Assembly: GCA_964616175.1 (NCBI GenBank)
Contig: CAZTUH010000007.1
Span: forward strand, 1-64,000
Length of the DNA: 64,000 nt
Reading direction: 5' to 3'
Source: CAZTUH01 sp964616175
GTDB lineage: Bacteria; Pseudomonadota; Gammaproteobacteria; Burkholderiales; Burkholderiaceae_B
Under the pieces are notes generated by a model. The model was not told where the DNA came from. It made no database searches and was given only the letters and a program-made list of their open reading frames with translations. Below, in pieces: positions 15,730 through 24,633 of the stretch (positions within the stretch are counted from its first letter, which is position 1; each line of letters begins with the position of its first letter). Position numbers and translations under genes: made by a program.

Positions 15730-17652
15730 TCATTGAAAAAATTTTTCTGTTGCAAATATTTTTGCATTATATTTTTTTCTTAGAATTCTGAATATCGATC
15801 GAATTTCGGAATCACATAAAACCGATTCTAGGTTCTTCTTAACAAGAAATGAGAAATGTTCATTGTCTTCTTGAGATTTAATTTCTTCAAGTTTCAAGAT
15901 ATAAAACCCTTTTTCTGTAATGATTCCATCATAGAATGGAAGAGAATCTGGTTTAAGTGACATTGCAAAATCAACAATTTCTTCAGAAAGAAAATTCTGG
16001 CTTTGCAATCTAGAAACTTCAAATAATGGAGAAAATTTCTCAGGAAATATGGAAGATTCTTCTAATTTAACTTTGTCAAGCATCTTGCTTCCTTTGATTC
16101 CCGAAAGTTCAACTGACTGCTCCCTCCTGATCTCATTGTATATTAATTCTTTAGTTTGTTCGAAAGAATGAAGATCTTTCAGGTCGATCTTATTCATATG
16201 AAGAAAAATCGAAATATTTGGAGAAATATCAATCGAAATTGGATTCTCTTTATGCTCAGTATTTTCTTGCCTGAATAAGCTTTGAAGAAATTTTTCAGAT
16301 TTTAAGATGGAAGAATCGTAAAAATTTGTTATAAAATCTCCCTGAGAAAGTCTAAATTGATCTAAACTTTGTAGATAGTACAATTTCAAATCCAATAATC
16401 CAGCTATTTCATCAAGGTCAAATCCTTCATGAATAAACCCCAGAATCTTTTCAGCAGTGTTGGAAAATAAAGAATGAGATAATTCTTGATTTGACTTATT
16501 TACAATGTTTTCTTGGGATTTAATTAAGTCTTTCGAATACTTAGGATGAATCTCGGTTACCTGAAAAATGTGATATCCAGTTTCACTTTCTACAACATTA
16601 GAAATTTGGTTTTCTCCTAGATCAAAAATTAAACTTGCATCAACAGAATTTATCATCTTGCTTAAATCTAATAAATTCCACCTTCCCATATTTCCTCCAT
16701 CCCAGGAAGAACTATCTTCTGAGTATTCAAAAGCAATTTTGGAAAACTCATCAGGTTTCTCTAAGAGAAAATTTTTTAAAAATTGTATTTTTCGATATGT
16801 TTCATTTTTATCGTTATTGTCCTTTAATGGTTTCTTTATAAAGATCTGACTTAGAGTTCGTGTTTCTTCTGTTGGAAATAAACTCTGATTCTCTTGTTGA
16901 GAATTGATAATTTCAGAATCCTGAGTATGTAGAAATTTTTCCTTATCAAGAACAATAAATTTTGCATTAATGATTTTAGTAAAAGTTGGTTGATTTTTAT
17001 TTTTTTCAAACCAAGATTTCATATCTTCATATGTGATAGTACAAGATTCGTAAAAATCCTCTATTGGATAGGCTAATACTTTTATAAATCGCTTTTCTGA
17101 GAAAAAACAAGAACCCCATGAAGATATTCTATTGGGAATATAAGTTGATGATGAAATAGAATTCATGAATCTATATCCTGATAAATTTTTGCGTTGTTGA
17201 TCCTCAAAATCGGCCGAACTAATTCTGTTTTGTTTCAAAAAAGTAAAATATTTTTCAATAGAAAATTTTTTATTTTCCCAAAAAAAATCTAAGGAAGAAA
17301 TGAAATTTTGCAATTGTTGATTAGATATTGAAAAACAAAATTCTGATATGAATAATTTCAAAGCTTGCTCATTAATTATCTCATTGAGCAACTTATACTT
17401 TATTCCTGAATAATAAAGGTTTTGAAGATCCTTCGGGTAGGAAGAATTTTTTGATTCTTGAAAAAATCTTGTAAGAGAATTTTGGAAAAATGAAGCAGTT
17501 ATTGGAAATCCCCCGATCTCTGCAATTTTTTCGTTTTCTTGACTAAGATCCTGATTATGATTCTGTAATATAGTCATCAATAATGAAAAAATTATTAAAA
17601 GAATTACAAAAGATTTTACCAAACCTCGGCTCATAAAACTAAATTGGGGCAT
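15730..17652 (-). CDS. ppiD: Periplasmic folding chaperone PpiD (parvulin-type)
   Basis: A membrane-anchored SurA/PpiD-family chaperone that assists proteins emerging from the Sec channel. One N-terminal membrane segment (about 12-27, SFVILLIIFSLLMTIL) is followed by a SurA_N-like helical region. A parvulin domain spans about 250-360, with TRTLSQIFIKKPL, DSSSWDGGNMGRWN and ETGYHIFQV, and a long C-terminal region follows. The 640-residue length matches the family. The sequence is rich in Lys, Asn, Ser and Glu, reflecting AT drift. It stands alone, leftward, with about 200 bp of gap to nlpD upstream. Prolyl isomerase activity of PpiD parvulin domains is weak or absent in known members, so the chaperone role is more likely. 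Confidence 0.88.
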   Translation of the reverse strand: MPQFSFMSRGLVKSFVILLIIFSLLMTILQNHNQDLSQENEKIAEIGGFPITASFFQNSLTRFFQESKNSSYPKDLQNLYYSGIKYKLLNEIINEQALKLFISEFCFSISNQQLQNFISSLDFFWENKKFSIEKYFTFLKQNRISSADFEDQQRKNLSGYRFMNSISSSTYIPNRISSWGSCFFSEKRFIKVLAYPIEDFYESCTITYEDMKSWFEKNKNQPTFTKIINAKFIVLDKEKFLHTQDSEIINSQQENQSLFPTEETRTLSQIFIKKPLKDNNDKNETYRKIQFLKNFLLEKPDEFSKIAFEYSEDSSSWDGGNMGRWNLLDLSKMINSVDASLIFDLGENQISNVVESETGYHIFQVTEIHPKYSKDLIKSQENIVNKSNQELSHSLFSNTAEKILGFIHEGFDLDEIAGLLDLKLYYLQSLDQFRLSQGDFITNFYDSSILKSEKFLQSLFRQENTEHKENPISIDISPNISIFLHMNKIDLKDLHSFEQTKELIYNEIRREQSVELSGIKGSKMLDKVKLEESSIFPEKFSPLFEVSRLQSQNFLSEEIVDFAMSLKPDSLPFYDGIITEKGFYILKLEEIKSQEDNEHFSFLVKKNLESVLCDSEIRSIFRILRKKYNAKIFATEKFFQ

Positions 17653-17852
17653 AGGAAAAATTCCACACTAATTTTTCTAAAATGCAAGTGGTTATCCAAA
17701 GTTCTGAACACCAGATTTTTATTTTTTACACCACAAATTACATTGAAGGATAAGACTATTTCAAACATGTTTTGGATTCTTCTTACAAAAGAAAAGTAAA
17801 GCTAATTTTTAAGATATCAATTCCCGAATATTCATTTTAAGAATTAATGAAT

Positions 17853-18707
17853 TTATCTAATCTTTTGTTTAGGAAGATATTTCATAGGATCAACAGGAAT
17901 TCCCTGTTTTCGAATCTCAAAGTGCAAGCAAGGATAATCTGTATCACTCTGACCTAGTTCTGCAATCTTATAACCTTTGCGAATTTCTTCTCCATGCTCT
18001 ACAAATAGTTTTCTATTATGAGCATAAGCTGTTATGAATGAATTCTTATGACTTAAGATTACCAAATTTCCTAAGCCACGCACCCCATTACCACTGTATA
18101 TAACAGTGCCGTCAGCTGCTGCTACTATATCAGTTCCAATAGGTCCAATAATATCAATTCCCTTATTATTTTTATCAAAATGATGAACTATTTTTCCAAA
18201 GACTGGCCAGTTCCAATTTATAGAATTTATTCCTCTTGTGTCATCAATAACTGCATTTATTCTTTTTCTGTCCTCAGAAGACTCTAGCTTTTTATTATCT
18301 TTTTGAAGAAAATTAGGAATTGATGATACAGATTGTATTTTTAATTTTCTTATACTTTCAGAATTCTTTGTATCATTCTTCAATGATTTCTTTCTTAATT
18401 CATTATCATTCCTAAATTTAGAGAGATTAATAACTTGTCCTGGATAGATTCGATCAGGATTTTTAATGCAGTTGGCTGATATTAACCTGTCCAAACTGAT
18501 TCCAATAGAACGAGAGATTTCATAAAGTGTATCTCCAGATTTTACAGTGTAATTAATTGGTTTTTGAGAATGAAGATTTGATTGTTCTGTCATATCAAGT
18601 ATTGATGCATATTTTTTTAAATTTACATGACTTGAACATCCAATCAAAATTAAAGGTGTCAAAATTATTGACACTAATTTACAGAATTTGTTTCTGCCTA
18701 TTTTCAT
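17853..18707 (-). CDS. nlpD: Amidase-activating lipoprotein NlpD (LysM plus degenerate M23)
   Basis: NlpD is an outer-membrane lipoprotein that activates a cell-wall amidase (AmiC in E. coli) at division. The 284-residue protein has a lipobox ending LIGC with acylated Cys24, a LysM peptidoglycan-binding domain at about 53-95 (YTVKSGDTLYEIS, PGQVINL), a low-complexity linker and an M23/LytM domain at about 170-278. The LytM metal ligands are degenerate: the first motif reads NKGIDI and the last CLHFEI instead of HxH, the pattern of activators rather than hydrolases. It follows surE, but the rpoS gene that normally follows nlpD is absent. Confidence 0.92.
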   Translation of the reverse strand: MKIGRNKFCKLVSIILTPLILIGCSSHVNLKKYASILDMTEQSNLHSQKPINYTVKSGDTLYEISRSIGISLDRLISANCIKNPDRIYPGQVINLSKFRNDNELRKKSLKNDTKNSESIRKLKIQSVSSIPNFLQKDNKKLESSEDRKRINAVIDDTRGINSINWNWPVFGKIVHHFDKNNKGIDIIGPIGTDIVAAADGTVIYSGNGVRGLGNLVILSHKNSFITAYAHNRKLFVEHGEEIRKGYKIAELGQSDTDYPCLHFEIRKQGIPVDPMKYLPKQKIR

Positions 18708-18845
18708 ATTAAGCTATGGGAATAAAAGAACTAATCAAAAAGTTTCAATAAATTAATTTCAGCAGAAATGTTTTAACGAATCTAGTGCAAAAAACTATCA
18801 GAACTATTCAGTATTTAGTTCTTTCTGTTTAATAGGATTTTTATC

Positions 18846-19595
18846 TCACAAGATTTTATCTAACCAATTTTGGATAGCATCTAATTCACTATGCTGTGTC
18901 AAATCTAAACTCAATGGTGTAACGGAAATATAGCCCTGCGAAATAGCATGAAAATCGGTTCCTGGAGCAGAGTCAGCAGCTAATCCAACAGGACCAATCC
19001 AATAGACAGTATCACCATATGGTGTCGTGCTCCGTATGACAGGTTGTGATGGATGTCGTTTTCCAAGACGAGTAACTTGTAACCCATTAACTTTTCCAAA
19101 TTGTCGGTTCGGGATATTAATATTGAGTAATGTTGGTTTTTGTAAGGATTTATACAATTGATGCTGAATAATTTTTTTTGCTATTAATGCGGCTGATTTA
19201 ATATTTTCCCAATCTTTGGCAGCCAATGAAAAGGCAATTGCTGGAATACCAAATAAAAATGCTTCACTTGCAGCAGCTACAGTTCCAGAGTACAAGGTAT
19301 CATCTCCCATATTAGGTCCATTATTGATCCCCGATACAACTAGATCTGGAGGAGATTCCATCAAGCCAGTAAGTGCTATGTGAACGCAATCCGAAGGTGT
19401 GCCATTGACAACCTTAAATCCCTGAGCCGTTGTGTGAACAGTTAATGGTCTCCTAAGGGTTAGGGAATTTGAAGCGCCACTATGATTAGATTCTGGTGCT
19501 ACTACCGTAATCTTTCCAAGGGTTTTCAAAGAAAAAAATAATGTTTCTAGTCCTTTTGAAGTATAACCATCATCATTTGAAATTAAAATTCGCAT
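18846..19595 (-). CDS. surE: 5'/3'-nucleotidase SurE
   Basis: Metal-dependent phosphatase acting on nucleoside monophosphates. The start at the ATG at 19595 gives 249 residues and the canonical N-terminus MRILISNDDG, whose two Asp bind metal. An upstream start at 19640 adds 15 residues with no support. Further motifs are PESNHSGASNSLTLRRPL, VSGINNGPNMGDDTLYSGTV and AAASEAFLFGIPAIA. It begins a leftward surE-nlpD pair; in most Proteobacteria this block continues to rpoS, missing here. Confidence 0.95.
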   Translation of the reverse strand: MRILISNDDGYTSKGLETLFFSLKTLGKITVVAPESNHSGASNSLTLRRPLTVHTTAQGFKVVNGTPSDCVHIALTGLMESPPDLVVSGINNGPNMGDDTLYSGTVAAASEAFLFGIPAIAFSLAAKDWENIKSAALIAKKIIQHQLYKSLQKPTLLNINIPNRQFGKVNGLQVTRLGKRHPSQPVIRSTTPYGDTVYWIGPVGLAADSAPGTDFHAISQGYISVTPLSLDLTQHSELDAIQNWLDKIL

Positions 19596-19819
19596 TGAAA
19601 AAACACTTTTTATTAATGAATAATATTTTCTGAAATTCAATTATAGAAGATAATATAATGCAATTTACCTTCATTTCTGGATTTAAAAAAAAGGAGTTGC
19701 TTTTATAAAAAATTTATCAGTCCCTAATGGGATCTGCAATAAAGAAAATACCGAAAAGTCCAAACCCTGATAATTAAAAATTAGGATTGTTTAAATTTCC
19801 ATAAATACAGGATTTAATT

Positions 19820-20485
19820 GTGATCTCTGATTTTTTCCTCCTAGGAAAAACCCCATTTCTAATAATAATTGCTTATTTAATTGGCTCTATTCCATTTGCA
19901 GTTATAATCAGCAAATTTATGAAGCTCAAAGATCCAAGAATTCATGGATCCAAGAATCCTGGAGCAACAAATGTATTCCGCATTGGATCTAGAACAGCAG
20001 CTTTTTTAACACTATTCAGTGATATTTTAAAAGGTTGGATTCCATTTTACTTTTGTAATCTCTTAAACCAAGTATTGCCTAATGAAACATTTTCTGCAAT
20101 TGCATTTGCTGTTTATTTTGGCCATATTCATCCAATTTTCCTAAAATTTAGGGGGGGGAAGGGAGTTGCCACATTAGTTGGTATCCTCTTTGCTATTCAT
20201 ACTTGGCTAGCTTTTGCAACAATTTTAACTTGGTTAGCAACATTTTTTTTATTCCGTTATTCATCGTTATCGTCTCTATTTTGTGCATTTTTAATCCCAG
20301 TTTATTATATGCTTGGTATTGGAATAGGATGTGAAAATCAGAAACCAATTATAGGTACTTTGATTCTTATAAGCTTACTGATTTTGTATCGACATAGAGA
20401 AAATATTAACCGACTAATTCGTGGGAAAGAAAATCGCATTATTTTTCGAGAGAAAAAAAGTGCAAGAATACTTACTATTGATTAA
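19820..20485 (+). CDS. plsY: Glycerol-3-phosphate acyltransferase PlsY
   Basis: Transfers an acyl group from acyl-phosphate to glycerol 3-phosphate, the first membrane phospholipid step. The 221-residue integral membrane protein has about five hydrophobic helices and the three cytosolic PlsY motifs: LIGSIPFAVIISK, HGSKNPGATNVFR and FGHIHPIFLKFRGGKGVAT. The start codon is GTG at 19820. The third motif is encoded by an uninterrupted run of eight G. The 3' end overlaps the 3' end of convergent tsaD by 11 bp. plsY next to tsaD is a conserved neighbourhood. Confidence 0.95.
   Translation: MISDFFLLGKTPFLIIIAYLIGSIPFAVIISKFMKLKDPRIHGSKNPGATNVFRIGSRTAAFLTLFSDILKGWIPFYFCNLLNQVLPNETFSAIAFAVYFGHIHPIFLKFRGGKGVATLVGILFAIHTWLAFATILTWLATFFLFRYSSLSSLFCAFLIPVYYMLGIGIGCENQKPIIGTLILISLLILYRHRENINRLIRGKENRIIFREKKSARILTID
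20151..20158 (+). repeat. Homopolymeric G8 tract inside plsY
   Basis: Eight consecutive G in an AT-rich genome, encoding the Arg-Gly-Gly part of the conserved FRGGKG motif. One-base slippage here would truncate PlsY. Confidence 0.9.
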
Positions 20486-21509
20486 GAATATCCCAACGAG
20501 GTTTTACAAGCAGTTCTTGTTTATTCTTTTTATTCTCAAGAAAAGAAGAGCAAAAGCCTCTAGAAATTCTTTGAGCGGCAACAAAAGCAATCATTGCTCC
20601 ATTATCTGTACATAACTCTATTGGAGGAATAAATAAACGATTTCTAGTATTTCTTAAAACACTTTTGAATTCATTGCGCAGAAATTCATTAGATGCTACT
20701 CCTCCTACTATTGAAAGGTCCTGAATTTCAGTTTCTTTTAACGCTCTTAAAGATTTCGAGACTAGGATTTCAATGATAGCATTCTGTGCTGCATAAGCTA
20801 GGTTAGCTATTGCTTTTTTGTCTTCTTGGATGTTTAATAGTTGTATTTTTTTAAATACTGCTGTTTTTAAACCACTGAAACTGAAATTTAGATTCTTACT
20901 TTTTAGCAATGGTTTTGGAATTTTGATCTGGCTTGGCCCGCCAGATTTGGCTAGAAATTCAAGCAGAGCTCCTCCTGGATAACCTAATCCCAGTAGCTTG
21001 GCAATTTTATCAAGTGCTTCACCAGCTGCATCATCCAAAGTTTCGCCAAGTAATGTGTATTTACCTATGTCATGAACAATTGTTAACTGTGTATGCCCTC
21101 CAGAAACCAGTAAGGAAAGATATGGAAAATTTGGACAGGGTTTATCTAATAGTACTGACAAAAGATGTCCTTCTAAGTGATGGACAGGAATGATGGGAAT
21201 TTTCTGAATCCATGATAAAGATTGTGCAAAACTAGCTCCAATTAATAAAGAACCCATTAATCCAGGACCAGCCGTATAAGAAATTGCATCAATATCACTA
21301 AGTTTTAAACTACTTTTTTTTAGCGAATTTTCAATCAAGGGAATAATTCGTTTTACATGATCACGAGAAGCTAACTCGGGTACAACCCCACCATAATTTT
21401 CATGTATTTTAACCTGACTGTGAACTATATGAGCCATTAAACCTTCTTCTATAGAAAAAACTGCGACTCCAGTTTCGTCACAAGAGCTTTCAATGCTTAG
21501 AATAATCAT
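20475..21509 (-). CDS. tsaD: tRNA N6-adenosine threonylcarbamoyltransferase TsaD
   Basis: Catalytic subunit for t6A37 formation on ANN-decoding tRNAs, working with TsaB, TsaE and TsaC. The 344-residue protein has normal length. The ASKHA fold begins with ILSIESSCDETGVAV; the iron-binding His pair is in PVHHLEGH (His111, His115), followed by LVSGGHTQL, GETLDDAAGEALDK and VGGVASN. All metal and nucleotide motifs are present, so it should be active. It is convergent with plsY, with an 11-bp overlap. Confidence 0.97.
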   Translation of the reverse strand: MIILSIESSCDETGVAVFSIEEGLMAHIVHSQVKIHENYGGVVPELASRDHVKRIIPLIENSLKKSSLKLSDIDAISYTAGPGLMGSLLIGASFAQSLSWIQKIPIIPVHHLEGHLLSVLLDKPCPNFPYLSLLVSGGHTQLTIVHDIGKYTLLGETLDDAAGEALDKIAKLLGLGYPGGALLEFLAKSGGPSQIKIPKPLLKSKNLNFSFSGLKTAVFKKIQLLNIQEDKKAIANLAYAAQNAIIEILVSKSLRALKETEIQDLSIVGGVASNEFLRNEFKSVLRNTRNRLFIPPIELCTDNGAMIAFVAAQRISRGFCSSFLENKKNKQELLVKPRWDILNQ

Positions 21510-21618
21510 AGGATATTTTAATTAATTGATCGATTGAAAAATAAATTTTCACTAACTAAATAAATATAATAGTAAGGAATCCATTTCCCTATATTAATGT
21601 ATCAAGAGAAAGAGAAAA

Positions 21619-22908
21619 ATGTTTGAAAAATTATTCAATTTAAGTGGGAATAAAACAAATATTCGTACTGAATTAACAGCTGGAATAACGACTTTTTTAA
21701 CTATGTCTTACATTATTTTTGTTAATCCTGAAATCATTTCTACTACTGGCATGGATAAAAGTTCTGTATTTGTTGCAACCTGCTTAGCAGCAGCTATCGG
21801 ATCACTTATTATGGCCATTGCTGCAAATTTGCCAATTGGAATGGCTCCAGGAATGGGTTTGAATGCATTTTTCTCATTTACAGTAGTTGAAGCAATGGGA
21901 TGTCCTTGGCAACAAGCATTAGGTATGGTTTTTATTTCTGGACTTATTTTTCTAGTCTTGACAATTTCGGGTATAAGATCATGGTTAATAAAAGGCATTC
22001 CAGAAAATTTACAATCTTCAATAGTTGTTGGAATTGGATTTTTCTTGGCAATTATATCCTTGTCTCAAGTTGATATTATTGTCAGTCATCCCATAAAGAA
22101 AATTGCTTTGGGAAATCTTGGGGAATACAAACAATTATTTGCGATTCTTGGTTTTTTTCTTATTGCTACTCTAGATTGTGCTCGAATTAAAGGTTCTATA
22201 ATCATCGGGATCCTATCAATAACAGTGATTTCTATATTTACAGGTTATGCTGAATTTAAAGGCATATTTTCTGTTCCACCTAGTTTATTTCCAACTTTTA
22301 TGCAGTTAGATATCATTGGGGCATTAAAAATTGGTTTCATAGATATTATCCTAATGTTTGTTCTTGTTGAAATTTTTGATGCAACAGGTACTTTGATTGG
22401 AATAAGCAAACGGGCAAAGCTTTCTGGAAACACTAACAATCAGTTAAATCGTGCCTTATTTGCAGATAGCACAGCTATCATTATAGGTTCTACACTTGGA
22501 ACAAGTAGCACTACTGCTTTTGTTGAAAGTGTAACAGGAATTCAAGCTGGTGGTAGGACTGGCCTGACAGCATTAATTATTGCTCTAGCATTTCTAGTTG
22601 CTTTGTTTTTATCCCCGTTAGCTGCTTCTGTTCCTTTATATGCGATATCCCCAGCACTTCTTTATGTTGCATGCTTAATGATAAAAGAAATAATTGAAAT
22701 AGATTGGAATGATATTAGCGAATCTATACCAGCTTCTTTGAGTATTTTTATGATGCCTTTTACCTATTCTATTGCTAACGGACTAGCATTTGGTTTTATA
22801 AGTTATGTAATCTTGAAAAGCTTATCTGGAAAAATTTCTGAGATACATATTGCAACATGGTTGATCTCTATTTTGTTTTTCATCCGATTTTTTTTAAATG
22901 CAACATAA
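21619..22908 (+). CDS. Purine (hypoxanthine/guanine) permease, AzgA/PbuG-like NCS2 family
   Basis: A 429-residue membrane protein with about 12-14 hydrophobic helices. The family landmarks are at the start, ELTAGITTFLTMSYIIFVNP, then APGMGLNAFF, TLIGISKRAKL and LGTSSTTAFVESVTGIQAGGRTG. These are characteristic of the AzgA-like branch (COG2252: PbuG, PbuO, GhxP, GhxQ, AdeQ), proton symporters for hypoxanthine, guanine or adenine. Which base it prefers cannot be decided from sequence. In a host-dependent bacterium it would import purine bases from the host, which fits retention of gmk. Confidence 0.9.
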   Translation: MFEKLFNLSGNKTNIRTELTAGITTFLTMSYIIFVNPEIISTTGMDKSSVFVATCLAAAIGSLIMAIAANLPIGMAPGMGLNAFFSFTVVEAMGCPWQQALGMVFISGLIFLVLTISGIRSWLIKGIPENLQSSIVVGIGFFLAIISLSQVDIIVSHPIKKIALGNLGEYKQLFAILGFFLIATLDCARIKGSIIIGILSITVISIFTGYAEFKGIFSVPPSLFPTFMQLDIIGALKIGFIDIILMFVLVEIFDATGTLIGISKRAKLSGNTNNQLNRALFADSTAIIIGSTLGTSSTTAFVESVTGIQAGGRTGLTALIIALAFLVALFLSPLAASVPLYAISPALLYVACLMIKEIIEIDWNDISESIPASLSIFMMPFTYSIANGLAFGFISYVILKSLSGKISEIHIATWLISILFFIRFFLNAT

Positions 22909-22978
22909 TAAGGAAAAATTGCATTTAATATTTGCCTCTAAATCTAAAACTTGATTTCAATTGCAGTTTTTTTTCCAA

Positions 22979-23500
22979 TTATTTTTCCAATGAACAAAAA
23001 TTTTTAGAACTACAAGAATCTTTTGAACGAAGTTCTGTAAAAAATTTTCGAAGGATATTTCCACAATTTTCTGAGAGAATTCCACCATATATCTGGATTT
23101 TATGATTTAAATTATTCAATGAATAGATGCAACGCGAAATATTGCTTGTACATTTTGAATCAAAAGCCCCAAAAATTACCTGCGAAATTCTGGCTTGGAA
23201 AATTGCTCCAACACACATCATGCACGGTTCTAGAGTTACGTATAATTTCAGGCCAACTAATCGATGATTTCCCAATTTTGATGCTGTTTTTCGCAGAGCC
23301 ACTATCTCAGCATGAGCTGTAGGATCCTTGTCAAGGATGGTTCGATTATGACCTTCGGCAATGAGTTTTCCTTCTTTGCTGGTAATGATAGCACCTACAG
23401 GAACTTCACCCAAAGAATAAGAGAGTTGAGCTTGCTTAAGTGCTAATAGCATTAATGGTTCTTCAAATCTTGACTGAAAATCGGATATTTCTTGCAACAC
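22979..23500 (-). CDS. tadA: tRNA-specific adenosine deaminase TadA
   Basis: Deaminates A34 to inosine in tRNA-Arg(ACG), needed to read CGN codons. The cytidine-deaminase fold has the zinc motif HAE (63-65) and PCMMC (92-96), with substrate-side VPVGAII and RTILDKDPTAHAE. The length is 173 residues from the GTG at 23500; a TTG three bases later is equally possible. The internal ATG at residue 17 would cut into the first conserved helix, so I prefer the upstream start. It lies just 20 bp beyond the last gene of the Mrp operon, same strand, so may be read through from it. Confidence 0.95.
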   Translation of the reverse strand: MLQEISDFQSRFEEPLMLLALKQAQLSYSLGEVPVGAIITSKEGKLIAEGHNRTILDKDPTAHAEIVALRKTASKLGNHRLVGLKLYVTLEPCMMCVGAIFQARISQVIFGAFDSKCTSNISRCIYSLNNLNHKIQIYGGILSENCGNILRKFFTELRSKDSCSSKNFCSLEK

Positions 23501-23521
23501 AGAGAAATCCTGAAAAATATT

Positions 23522-23860
23522 TCAAGCATCAAAAGAATTCAACTTCTTTTTGGATTTTCGATAAACATCAACATGCATAAGAAGCATTGCAGTGACCGGA
23601 GAACTAATGATCAATAAAATTATAACCATTAATAAACCAAATAATATTTTCTTCAATATGCAAAAAAAGAAAATAATTGAAGCTAACAAAATACAAATAG
23701 CACCGAGGGTACTCCCAAGTATAGGAGCATGTATCCTAGTATGAAAATCTGAAAAAAAAAGGAGACCTAAGGAACTCAGAAAAGTCACAAAGCTTCCAAT
23801 TAATAACAGAAAACAGAAAAGAATAGTACCTAGTGTTGAAAAATTTTCAAGCATATTCAA
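23522..23860 (-). CDS. mrpG: Mrp-type cation/proton antiporter subunit G
   Basis: Small membrane subunit of the multisubunit Na+(K+)/H+ antiporter (Mrp/Mnh/Pha). The 112-residue protein has three hydrophobic helices and the family landmark GLLFFSDFHTRIHAPILGSTLG. Its start overlaps the end of mrpF by four bases (ATGA type), implying translational coupling. It is the last gene of the operon A(B)-C-D-E-F-G. Confidence 0.92.
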   Translation of the reverse strand: MNMLENFSTLGTILFCFLLLIGSFVTFLSSLGLLFFSDFHTRIHAPILGSTLGAICILLASIIFFFCILKKILFGLLMVIILLIISSPVTAMLLMHVDVYRKSKKKLNSFDA

Positions 23861-24141
23861 GGTTCAATAATTTCTCCACGCAACAAGAATTTTGCCATAG
23901 ATGCAGAACCAACAAAACCAAATAATGAGATTAACAAAGCAATATCTGAATACAATGGAGTTTTATTTCGAATCCCGAATACTAGGATTACAAGCATTGC
24001 ATTGATGTATAAAGCATCCAAAGCAAGAACTCTATCCTGTGCAGAAGGGCCATGCATCAAACGAATAGTTATGCATAGCATACTTAAAGTAAGAAGTAGC
24101 ATTGCAATATCAATTGATAGAGATAATATAAAACTTTTCAT
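23857..24141 (-). CDS. mrpF: Mrp-type cation/proton antiporter subunit F
   Basis: A 94-residue, three-helix membrane subunit. The family motif RLMHGPSAQDRVLALDAL is intact (normally GPTxxDRVLALD). Four-base overlaps with both mrpE upstream and mrpG downstream show tight operon packing. MrpF is required for full assembly of the hetero-oligomeric antiporter in studied systems. Confidence 0.93.
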   Translation of the reverse strand: MKSFILSLSIDIAMLLLTLSMLCITIRLMHGPSAQDRVLALDALYINAMLVILVFGIRNKTPLYSDIALLISLFGFVGSASMAKFLLRGEIIEP

Positions 24142-24632
24142 TCAAATATTTCCATTAATGGAACTTCATATTTTTCTTTAATTATATGAACTATTTTTTT
24201 TTCTTCACTGAGATTTAAAACATGCAATGTTAGTATATATTGGTCAGAAAGGCCAATCCAAATGGTCCCTGGAATGTAGGAGATAATACAACATAGAAAC
24301 ATTAGTCCAAAAGGATTGCGAATTTCTATTGGAATTGAAACAAAACCGCATCGGAACTCATTCATCATTGATGAATTTAAGTTAATAATTAAACGAACTA
24401 ATCCAAAACTGGATCTTAGTATATCATAAGACATGTAAAGAATTATCTTTGGAAGTAAGAAGAGTTTTTTAAACTTTAATTTTGTTAAATATTTGAACCG
24501 AAACTTAGAGGAAGCATAATATAACCATATGGAAATCAATGCTCCAAGAATAGAGCTATTCTTGGAGCATTCCTCATTCAGAAGGATCCAAAAAACGAAC
24601 AAAATACATGGAAAAAAGAATTTGAAAATCAT
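24138..24632 (-). CDS. mrpE: Mrp-type cation/proton antiporter subunit E
   Basis: A 164-residue MrpE-family protein with two N-terminal hydrophobic segments and a cytosolic C-terminal domain. Landmarks are the helix containing ILYMSYDILRSSFGLVRLI and the segment FLCCIISYIPGTIWIGLSD, matching the family pattern of a conserved 'ITLTPGT' region. It follows mrpD by a single base and overlaps mrpF by four. Confidence 0.9.
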   Translation of the reverse strand: MIFKFFFPCILFVFWILLNEECSKNSSILGALISIWLYYASSKFRFKYLTKLKFKKLFLLPKIILYMSYDILRSSFGLVRLIINLNSSMMNEFRCGFVSIPIEIRNPFGLMFLCCIISYIPGTIWIGLSDQYILTLHVLNLSEEKKIVHIIKEKYEVPLMEIFE

Positions 24633-24633
24633 G

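Noticed and set aside
17853..18707. NlpD as an active M23 endopeptidase or as a decaying one
   Set aside because: The missing metal ligands are the normal state of NlpD/EnvC-type amidase activators.
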